Below the pieces are notes generated by a model. The model saw only the letters and a program-made list of their open reading frames with translations. It searched no databases and was not told where the DNA came from. Shown here piece after piece: positions 28,085-35,800 of a stretch of 64,000 nucleotides of DNA. The position numbers and the translations under genes are program-made. Position 1 is the first letter of the stretch. Each line of letters opens with the position of its first letter. The DNA comes from Streptomyces aculeolatus (GTDB lineage: Bacteria > Actinomycetota > Actinomycetes > Streptomycetales > Streptomycetaceae). The stretch lies in the NCBI RefSeq assembly GCF_020400605.1, contig NZ_JAINRD010000001.1, forward strand, positions 868,001 to 932,000, given 5' to 3'.

Positions 28085-28113
28085 ACACTAGGCACGCCTC
28101 TGCGGCCACTCAA
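28085..28113 (-). promoter_or_regulatory. sigma-70-type promoter of the small transcript
   Basis: Minus strand: TTGAGT (28113-28108), a 17-base spacer, then TAGTGT (28090-28085). Spacing and hexamers fit HrdB-type promoters. The predicted start point is near 28078, about 10 bases before the ribosome site region. Confidence 0.6.
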
Positions 28114-28232
28114 CTGATTTCTGCTGCGCAACGATTTCGGCGGAATGGGGTGTGTGCTGCGTCACGTTCGAGTTGAATGATCCGGGTGCACCACACCACG
28201 CACACGACGCCGCGGCGAGCAGGGGGTGCCTG

Positions 28233-29777
28233 ATGAGCGCGACCCGGCGTACCAACCGGGACCGCAGGAACGCCTCCGGCGAACAGGCCGCGGACGCTCC
28301 GGAAGCGGGAGACGACGCCGCCGGGTCCCCGCCTGCGGCGGCGGACGCGGCGGCAGCGGACGCGCCGGCGCAGGACCGCCGCGCCGCGGCCCCCGACCTG
28401 CTGGTGGCGCTGCTCGACGGCATGGACGCCGCCCTGTGCGCCTTCGACGCCGACGGCGTCGTCACCCACTGGAACCGCGAGGCCGAGCGGCTGCTCGGCT
28501 GGACCGCCGCCGAGGCCGTCGGCCGCCGCGGGCTGGCCGGCTGGGCGGCCCGCGCGGAGGACGCCGCCGAGATGGAGGCGCGCCTGATGGGCGCGATGGA
28601 CGCGCCGGGGCGGCAGGTGCAGGAGTTCGCCCTGGTGCGCAAGGACGGCGGCCGCGTGCTCGTACGCACCCAGACGTCCGCCGTCCGCCCGGGCAGAGGC
28701 GGGGCCGGCGGCGAGGCGGGCGGTGTCGCGGTCGGGGTCTACTGCGCGTTCAGCGAGGTCCACGCGCAGATGGACCTGGAGCGGTCGATCGCCTTCAGCG
28801 AGGCGCTGTGCGAGGACGCCGCCTGGGGCGTGCTCCTCGTGGACGCGGACCTGCGGCCTGCGCTGGCCAACGGCCAGGCGGCGCGCGTGCTGCGCGCCCG
28901 GCGCTCGGGGCTGCTCGGGCGCCCCTTCGGCGAGCTGCTGGAGCAGGGCGCGGAGGAGGTCGAGAGCGCGCTGCAGCACGTCCTGGCGCAGGGCAGCGCC
29001 GCGGTCCCCGCCGACGTGTGGGTGACGGTGCGCGGCGAGGCCGGCGGCGATCCGGCGGCACGGCGGCGCTGCCTGCGCGGTGCGTTCGTACGCCTCGCCT
29101 CGCCGCTGGCCGAGCACCCGGTGCCGCTCGGCGTCGGCTGGCTCTTCCAGGACGTCACCGAGGCGAAGCTCGCCGAGGACGCGGCCTCCGTGCTGCGCTT
29201 CCGCGACCACCAGCTGCACCGCGCCTCGCGCGCGGCGGCCGAGTGCGAGGACCCGATGGAGGCGGCGACGGTCTACCTGGACTTCGCGCTCGCCGGCTTC
29301 GCCGACCACGCGCTGGTCGACCTGGCCGCCGCCCCCGCGGAGCCCGGCTCACCGCCCGGCCCCGGCGCCCCGCACGACGCGGGTGCGCCGCCCGGCCCGG
29401 TGCAGCTCACCCGGGCCGCGGCCACCCCCGCCGAGGGCCCGGGACCGTGCCTGCCCGCCGGGCCGCACGGCTTCCCCGTGCGCTATCCGGCCGGGCACCC
29501 GGCGCTGCAGGCCGTGGAGCGCGGCGGCACGGTGCGCGCGGGCTGCGGCGGCGTGGACCCGGAGGTCGCGGAGGGCTGGTCGGTGGCGCGGAAGTGGCCG
29601 CCGGGCACGATGCACGCGCTCTGCACGGTGCTGCGCAGCCGCGGCCGGACGCTGGGGGTCGTGACGTTCCTGCGCGGCGGCGGCCGGCGCGGCTTCACGC
29701 GGCAGGACGCGGCGTACGCGGAGGACGTGGCCGTACGGGTCGCGGCCTCGCTGGACCTGGCGGAGCTGCTGGGTTAG
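28233..29777 (+). CDS. PAS-domain sensor protein without a recognised output domain
   Basis: A 514-residue cytoplasmic protein. After a disordered N-terminus of about 55 residues come two PAS domains: residues about 60-160 (LDGMDAALCAFDADGVVTHWNREAERLLGW) and 190-290 (EDAAWGVLLVDADLRPALANGQAARVL). A GAF-like region follows to the C-terminus (HALVDLAAAPAEP, LGVVTFLRGGGRRGFTRQDAAYAEDVAVRVAASLDLAELLG). The last stretch is what normally links GAF domains to a SpoIIE-type PP2C phosphatase, but the phosphatase is absent. It may act as a sensor that works through a partner. The ATG at 28233 was chosen over 28152 because coding-like composition begins there. Confidence 0.75.
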   Translation: MSATRRTNRDRRNASGEQAADAPEAGDDAAGSPPAAADAAAADAPAQDRRAAAPDLLVALLDGMDAALCAFDADGVVTHWNREAERLLGWTAAEAVGRRGLAGWAARAEDAAEMEARLMGAMDAPGRQVQEFALVRKDGGRVLVRTQTSAVRPGRGGAGGEAGGVAVGVYCAFSEVHAQMDLERSIAFSEALCEDAAWGVLLVDADLRPALANGQAARVLRARRSGLLGRPFGELLEQGAEEVESALQHVLAQGSAAVPADVWVTVRGEAGGDPAARRRCLRGAFVRLASPLAEHPVPLGVGWLFQDVTEAKLAEDAASVLRFRDHQLHRASRAAAECEDPMEAATVYLDFALAGFADHALVDLAAAPAEPGSPPGPGAPHDAGAPPGPVQLTRAAATPAEGPGPCLPAGPHGFPVRYPAGHPALQAVERGGTVRAGCGGVDPEVAEGWSVARKWPPGTMHALCTVLRSRGRTLGVVTFLRGGGRRGFTRQDAAYAEDVAVRVAASLDLAELLG

Positions 29778-29947
29778 GGAACCGCCCGGGCGGGGCCTGG
29801 CGACCGTGCTCAGGGGCCGGGCGCAGATCGTCTTTTTCCCGCAGATCGGCGGCGATAGTCAGGCGAAGAGAACGCGGCAGGTCCACTTGTCACTGGGATG
29901 AGTCAGAATTGGTGCAGGGCCACCGCACGAGAAATCTAGGGGCACGC

Positions 29948-30634
29948 ATGTCCGGACTGATCGACACAACGGAGATGTATCTCCGCACCATCCTCGAACT
30001 CGAAGAGGAGGGCGTCGTCCCCATGCGCGCGAGAATCGCGGAGCGGCTCGACCAGAGCGGCCCCACGGTGAGCCAGACCGTCGCCCGCATGGAGCGGGAC
30101 GGCCTGGTGCGCGTGGCCGGGGACAGGCATCTGGAGCTGACGGGAGAAGGGCGCATGCTCGCGACCCGGGTGATGCGCAAGCACCGCCTGGCGGAGTGTC
30201 TGCTGGTCGACGTGATCGGCCTGGAGTGGGAGCACGTGCACGCGGAGGCGTGCCGCTGGGAGCACGTGATGAGCGAGGCGGTGGAGCGCCGCGTGCTGAC
30301 GCTGCTGAAGCACCCGACCGAGTCGCCGTACGGGAACCCGATCCCGGGCCTGGAGGAGCTGGGCGAGGAGGCCGAGGCGGACCCGTTCCTGGACGAGGGC
30401 ATGGTGAGCCTGGGCGCGCTGGGCCCGGACGCCGGGACGGTGATCATCCGCCGGATCGGGGAGCCGATCCAGAAGGACTCCGCGCTCATGTACACGCTGC
30501 GGCGGGCGGGTGTGCAGCCGGGCGCCGTGGTGAGCGTGACGGACTCGGCGGGCGGCGTGCTCGTCGGCAGCGGCGGCGAGGCCGCCGAGCTGGACGCCGA
30601 GGTCGCTTCGCACGTCTTCGTGGCCAAGCGCTAG
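29948..30634 (+). CDS. dmdR1: DtxR/IdeR family iron-dependent repressor (DmdR1-like)
   Basis: A 228-residue metalloregulator. The N-terminal winged helix (MSGLIDTTEMYLRTILELEE, RIAERLDQSGPTVSQTVARMERDGL) is followed by a dimerisation/metal domain and a C-terminal SH3-like domain (about residues 150-228). The metal ligands fall at DtxR numbering: Met10, Cys102, Glu105 and His106 at the primary site, and His79, Glu83 and His98 at the ancillary site. With Fe2+ bound, such proteins repress siderophore and iron uptake genes. The start is fixed by the conserved MSGLIDTTEMYLRTI. I see no obvious iron box in the 170-bp upstream region. Confidence 0.93.
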   Translation: MSGLIDTTEMYLRTILELEEEGVVPMRARIAERLDQSGPTVSQTVARMERDGLVRVAGDRHLELTGEGRMLATRVMRKHRLAECLLVDVIGLEWEHVHAEACRWEHVMSEAVERRVLTLLKHPTESPYGNPIPGLEELGEEAEADPFLDEGMVSLGALGPDAGTVIIRRIGEPIQKDSALMYTLRRAGVQPGAVVSVTDSAGGVLVGSGGEAAELDAEVASHVFVAKR

Positions 30635-31020
30635 ATCCGTTCGGGCCAGACCTGTGGCGGGTTTGCGCCGTACCCGCGGTTGGCGTTAAGCGGACCGCGG
30701 GATTCCTGTCCGAACGGCAGCGCACCGGGGCCGGGCGTGCCACGCTGTCGCTGACGTCACCAGGGAGGGGTGGGTCATGCCGCTGACATATCCGGACGCC
30801 CGTGCGGCTTCCGGAGGTGTGCCGAGGGCCCCGGCGCCTGGCTCGCCGGGGCCCCGCCTCCCCGTACCGACCCGGAGCCCCGAGCTCCCAGGGTCGTCTC
30901 CCCACGGACCCGATGTCCCCGATGCGGGTCCGCCTCCCGGTCTCTGTCTCCCCGCGACGATCGCGGCCAATCCCCGGCCGTGGTCACTCGAACGAGGGGT
31001 GTTGGGGCCCGTACCGCGGT
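30635..31020. other. leader-like intergenic region with hairpin and possible short ORF
   Basis: No established gene is seen. A possible ORF starts at ATG 30778 directly after GGGAGGGGTGGGTC and runs to 31046, but its Pro-rich translation looks non-coding after the first dozen residues. A perfect 11-bp stem, GGGCCCCGGCG (30826-30836) with 30844-30854, lies 50 bases beyond that ATG and could terminate dmdR1 transcription or act as an attenuator. Confidence 0.35.
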
Positions 31021-31022
31021 GT

Positions 31023-31038
31023 TCGAATAGATATTCGA
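31023..31038. promoter_or_regulatory. inverted repeat TCGAATA-GA-TATTCGA upstream of the hydrolase
   Basis: Perfect 7-base arms with a 2-base spacer, 39 bases before the ATG at 31078. It is AT-rich in a very GC-rich setting and overlaps the only likely -10 sequences (TAGATA, GATAGC), so it is a good candidate operator or promoter element. Confidence 0.5.
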
Positions 31039-31077
31039 TAGCCTGAGCTTCGCCGAACGGATTGGGGGTGTCGGCAC

Positions 31078-32001
31078 ATGGTTCGTCGTATCAACGTGAC
31101 GGGGGCGGGTGGGCTGCGTCTCGCCGCCTGGGAGTACGGAGACCCGCCGAAGCGCGGTGCCGACCGCATCGTGGCGCGTGCGCGGTCCGCCGCAGCCCCG
31201 GCCGGGGGCCCGCCGGGCACGGCCCCGCAGGACCGCCCCGGCGTGCTGTTATTGCACGGCCTGATGGGCCGCGCTTCCCACTGGGCGACCACCGCCCGCT
31301 GGCTCTCCGGCCGCTCCCGCGCCATCGCGCTCGACCAGCGCGGGCACGGACGCAGCGACAAACCGGGGGACGGCCCGTTCGACCGCGAGGCGTACATCGC
31401 GGACGCCGAGGCCGTCATCGAACAGCTCGACCTCGCGCCCGTGGTCCTCATAGGCCACTCGATGGGCGCGCTGACCGCCTGGCAGCTCGCCGCCCGCCGC
31501 CCCGACCTGGTACGCGGGCTGGTGATCTGCGACATGCGGGCCTCCGCGCTGGGCGCGGCCTCGCAGCGCGAGTGGGAGGAGTGGTTCCGCTCCTGGCCGA
31601 CCCCCTTCGCCACGCTCGCCGACGTCCGCAGGTGGTTCGGCGAGGACGACCCCGTCCTGGAGCGTCCGCGCCCCGCGCGCGGCGAGTTCTACGCCGAGGT
31701 GATGGCCGAGCGCGCGGACGGCTGGCGCCCCGTCTTCTCCCGCCGGCAGATGCTGCGGGCCCGTGAGACCTGGGTGCACGACGCGCACTGGGAGGAGCTG
31801 GCCCTCGTGCAGTGCCCCGCCCTGGTGATCCGCGGCATCGACGGCGAGCTGGGGCGGGCGGAGGCGCAGGAGATGGTGCGCGTCCTGCCCCGCGGGGCGT
31901 ACGCCGAGCTGGAGGCCGGCCACCTGCTGCACCTGGAGGACCCCGAGGCGTTCCACCGCGCGGTGGAGCCGTTCCTGAAGGACGTGCTCACGCCGAAGTG
32001 A
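31078..32001 (+). CDS. alpha/beta hydrolase with a TTA codon
   Basis: A 307-residue hydrolase-fold protein. The HG oxyanion segment LLLHGLMGRASHW is near residue 57, the nucleophile elbow is GHSMGAL (Ser128), the acid is likely in RGIDGELGRAEA and the base His in EAGHLLHLEDPE near the C-terminus. An insert of about 25 Ala/Pro-rich residues (31-55) interrupts the N-terminal strand region. Codon 58 (31249-31251) is TTA, rare in Streptomyces and read by the developmentally controlled bldA tRNA, so production may be delayed until differentiation. The substrate is unknown. A palindrome lies at 31023-31038. Confidence 0.85.
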   Translation: MVRRINVTGAGGLRLAAWEYGDPPKRGADRIVARARSAAAPAGGPPGTAPQDRPGVLLLHGLMGRASHWATTARWLSGRSRAIALDQRGHGRSDKPGDGPFDREAYIADAEAVIEQLDLAPVVLIGHSMGALTAWQLAARRPDLVRGLVICDMRASALGAASQREWEEWFRSWPTPFATLADVRRWFGEDDPVLERPRPARGEFYAEVMAERADGWRPVFSRRQMLRARETWVHDAHWEELALVQCPALVIRGIDGELGRAEAQEMVRVLPRGAYAELEAGHLLHLEDPEAFHRAVEPFLKDVLTPK

Positions 32002-32029
32002 CGGGGGAGCGGGGCGCGTTGCCCGCCCG

Positions 32030-32674
32030 CTACTCGCCGACGAACCGGAAGGTCGACGTGATCGCGTCGAACACGTCGAAGAACGAGTCCGCCAGGTCCA
32101 GCACCTGGCTGCTGCCCGCGACCAGCGCCACCTTGCCCTCCTGGCCGGGAACCGGGATGAAGGTCTGCATCAGCACGGCGCGGATCGTGCGGTCGTCGCC
32201 GGGGATCTTGACGTCCTCGACGCCCTGCGTGCGGGCCGCGGTGCCGATGCCCTCGATCTCGACCGTCGAGACCTTCCGCCAGGCGTCGCCCTCCTTCTTC
32301 GGCCGGATCTGCTTGATCTGGCCCACGATCAGCGCCGGGTCGGTCGGCAGCAGCTCGCCGCTCTCGGTGCGGGCGCCGATGAGGGAGACGGTGATCGAGC
32401 CGGTCACCGGCACCTCGCCGCCGAAGGTCTCCGCCATGCAGCCGCAGTACAGGGCGCCGGAGGCCCAGGCGTCCTTGGCGGCCTTGCGCAGGAACGCCTC
32501 CAGCACGCCGCGCTGCTCGGCCAGTTCGGGGTTGCGGCGGACCCGGTCGTTGACCATCTGCCGGATGCCGTCGTCCCGGGACTCGGGCCGTACGTCGAAC
32601 TCCCACCACGACTCCGGCACCCGGATCCGGAAGCCTCCGCGCTCGATCGTGAGCGCTTCCATCCAGCGGCTCAT
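32030..32674 (-). CDS. conserved protein of unknown function linked to the type VII locus
   Basis: A 214-residue protein without membrane helices or a signal peptide. It opens MSRWMEALTIERGGFRIRVPESWWEFDV, then a helical stretch (PELAEQRGVLEAFLRKAAKDAWASGALYCGCM, in two blocks) and beta-rich segments (GSITVSLIGA, VSTVEIEGIG, AVLMQTFIPVP) ending near SSQVLDLADSFFDVFDAITSTFRFVGE. The order of elements matches the protein at 38730-39443 on the other side of eccC: an RVPxxW/F opening, a helix, then A-x-CxGCM/AMCAG and strands. Divergent from eccC with a 211-bp gap, it may be a cytoplasmic accessory or chaperone of the secretion system; this is inference. Confidence 0.75.
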   Translation of the reverse strand: MSRWMEALTIERGGFRIRVPESWWEFDVRPESRDDGIRQMVNDRVRRNPELAEQRGVLEAFLRKAAKDAWASGALYCGCMAETFGGEVPVTGSITVSLIGARTESGELLPTDPALIVGQIKQIRPKKEGDAWRKVSTVEIEGIGTAARTQGVEDVKIPGDDRTIRAVLMQTFIPVPGQEGKVALVAGSSQVLDLADSFFDVFDAITSTFRFVGE

Positions 32675-32747
32675 GCTGCCCCCTCTGTCGCACGTGTCGC
32701 ACGCCCCGTCGCGCGCCGTGCCCCGCGGCCGGGCCGCGGCGGCGTAG

Positions 32748-32756
32748 TTATCCACA
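32748..32756 (+). promoter_or_regulatory. single DnaA-box-like sequence TTATCCACA
   Basis: An exact match to the E. coli DnaA box consensus in the region divergent between the 32030-32674 gene and eccC. It is solitary and no replication gene is near. Streptomyces boxes usually read TTGTCCACA. Confidence 0.3.
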
Positions 32757-32885
32757 ATCCCGGATACGCGCTGTTCCCGCGAAGCCCGGGGCGGATATCG
32801 TTTCGTAGACCCTAGTGTCCGAGCTGAACGCATTTCCGCGGGGGGAAAGCCGGGGAACAGCCGGGGACGTTCGAGGAGGATCAGC

Positions 32886-35800
32886 GTGCGCCTCACCCTG
32901 ACCGTCGTCGATCCGCTCGGGGGCGACCGTGCCGACGTCGTCCTCGACGCCGAGGCGGAGTCGTCCGTCGGCGACGTCGCCCGCGTCCTGGCCGGGCAGC
33001 TCGACTCGCCGCCACCGCCGGCCGCTCCGGCGGCGTACGGCGCGCCGCAGGCCGTCCAGGTCCCGGCCCAGCATGCGCAACAGGCCCAGCACGCGCACGT
33101 CCAGGCAGCTCCGGCGCAGGCGCCCGGCGGCTGGGCCGCGGCCGGCCCGCCGCCGGCGGCCGCGCCCTTCGGCGCGCCCGGCGCCCCGCCGCAGCAGGCA
33201 GGACCGGTGGCGCCCGCGCCCCCGCCCGTCTTCGTCGACGGCTTCGCCGTCGACCCCGGCCTGCCCGTCGCCCAGTCGCCCCTGCGCGAGGGCACGGTCG
33301 TCAGCCTCTACGACCCGGTGGGCTGCCCGCCCCGCGAGGTCACCGGCCTGGTCGAGCTGCGCGTCGTCGGTGGCCCCATGGCCGGCGCGGTGCACCGCCT
33401 GGGCCTCGGCCGCGTCGACGTCGGCAGCGGCAACGCGACGCACATCCGCGTCGGCGACCCGGAGTTGCCCGAGCGCGCCTTCAGCCTCACCGTCTCCGCC
33501 GACGGCACGTGCAAGGTCCACGTCCACGGCGACCAGGAGAAGGCCACCCTCGACGGCACCACGTTCGCGGAGCTGGCCAAGCCCAGGGAGAAGTCGGACG
33601 ACGACGACACCCGCAGGGCCCGCAGGCGCCGCCGCCGCGAGGCCCGCCGGGAGGCGCGCCGCAGCCGGCGCTCGGGTGCCCCCGCGGCCCCGCCGCTGCC
33701 GCAGGAGCCGCCGCAGAGCAAGGACGCCTGGCCGTACGGGTCCCAGGTCGCCGTGGGCAACTCGCTGTTCGAGCTGGTGCGTTACGCCCCGCCGGACGCC
33801 GCCGTCGCCGTCTCCGACGACGGCGCCGGGCTCGACTACAACCGCCCGCCGCGCCTGCTGCCGCCCGACCGCGAGACCCGCTTCAAGCTGCCCGCGCCGC
33901 CCAAGGAGGGCCAGGCCCGGCCGCTGCCCTGGCTGATGGCGCTGATGCCGGCCGTCATGGGCGTGACGATGTGCCTCGTCATGGGCCGCTGGTACTACCT
34001 GCTGATGGCGTTCATGAGCCCGATCATCATGATCGGCAACTACTTCATGGACAAGAAGCACGGCCGCAAGTCCCACGTGAAGGCCGTCGCCGAGTACAAG
34101 GAACACAAGGCCCGGATCGAGAAGGACGCCCGCGACGCCCTCGTCGCCGAGCGCAACGAGCGGCGGCTGGGCGGCCCCGACCCCGCGCTGCTGCTCTCCA
34201 CCGCCACCGGTCCGCGCACCCGGCTGTGGGAGCGGCGCCGTACCGACGCCGACCACCTGCTGATCCGCTTCGGCACCGCGGAGCTGGACTCCGAAGTCCT
34301 GCTGGAGGACCCCGAGCAGGACGAGCACCGCCGCCAGGTGCTGTGGAAGATCCAGGACGCGCCGGTCACCGTGCCGCTGCGGCAGGCCGGCGTCCTGGGC
34401 ATCGCCGGCGCCGGCGACACCCCGCGCTCCCTCGGCCGCTGGGCCGTCGCGCAGGCCGCGGTCCTGCACAGCCCGCTGGACGTCCAGTTCTACGTGCTGA
34501 CCGAGCCCGGCGGGCAGTCCGGCTGGGACTGGATGCGCTGGCTGCCGCACGCCCGCCCGCCCGGGGAGTACGACACCAACGCGCTGGTCGGCACCGACAC
34601 CGAGACCGTCGCCGCGCGCATCGCCGAGCTGACCCAGCTGCTCGACGCCCGGCAGAAGGCCGCCAAGGACCAGCGGGCCAGCGGGCCGACGTCGTTCAAG
34701 GACCCCGACATCGTCATCGTCTTCGACGGCTCGCGCCGGCTGCGTTCGCTGCCCGGCGTGGTGCGGCTGCTGCGCGAGGGCCCCGCGGTGTCGATGTTCG
34801 CCATCTGCCTCGACTCCGAGGACCGCTTCCTGCCGGGCGAGTGCCAGGCGATCGTCGTCGCCGAGCCCAAGCCGGAGGAGCACGGCCCGCGGGCAGTCGC
34901 CGCGCAGGGCATCCCCATGCAGCAGGTGGCCGGGGCCGGCGGGCCCGGCGGCGCCGGGGGCTTCCCCCCGTTCCAGGTCGGCGCCTGGGGCACCGGCCAC
35001 TCGCAGGACGCCGCGCAGCGCGCCGCCGCCGCCGACGGCACGGGGCCGATCCGGCTCCGCGTCGAACAGGCCGGCGCGGAGCGGCGCCGCGGGGTGCGCC
35101 CGGACTTCGTCTCGCCCGCGTGGTGCGCGCTGGTGGCGCGCGGCCTGTCGCCGGTGCGCGACATCAGCGGCGAGGCCGAGGACGCGGCCATCCCGTCGTC
35201 CAGCAGGCTGCTCGACGTGGTGGAGCTGGAGCCGCCGACCGGGGACGCCATCGCCGCCCGCTGGCAGATCGGCGGCCAGTCGACGACCGCGGTCATCGGC
35301 GAGTCGTACGACGGCCCGTTCGCCATCGACATCCGCAAGGACGGCCCGCACGGCCTCATCGCCGGCACCACCGGCTCCGGCAAGTCCGAGCTGCTGCAGA
35401 CGATCGTCGCGGCGCTCGCGGTGACCAACACCCCCGAGAACATGACCTTCGTCCTCATCGACTACAAGGGCGGGTCCGCGTTCAAGGACTGCGTCAAGCT
35501 GCCGCACACGGTCGGCATGGTCACCGACCTCGACAACCACCTCGTCACCCGCGCCCTGGAGTCGCTGCGCGCCGAGCTGCACCGCCGCGAGCACATCCTC
35601 GCCGACGCCGAGGCCAAGGACATCGAGGACTTCCAGGACCTGCTGCGCCGCGAGCCCGGGAGGTACGCGCCGCTGCCCCGGCTGCTGCTCGTCATCGACG
35701 AGTTCGCCGCCATGGTCCGCGAGCTGCCCGACTTCGTCACCGGCCTGGTCGACATCGCCGCCCGTGGCCGTTCCCTCGGCATCCACCTGATGCTCGCCAC

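Noticed and set aside
28152-28232. 27-codon upstream extension of the PAS protein
   Set aside because: Codon use before 28233 is unlike the gene and the segment lacks homology-like features; the ATG at 28233 has a G-rich ribosome site.
32700-32880. Replication origin suggested by a DnaA box
   Set aside because: Only one box, no cluster, and no dnaA, dnaN or parAB genes nearby.
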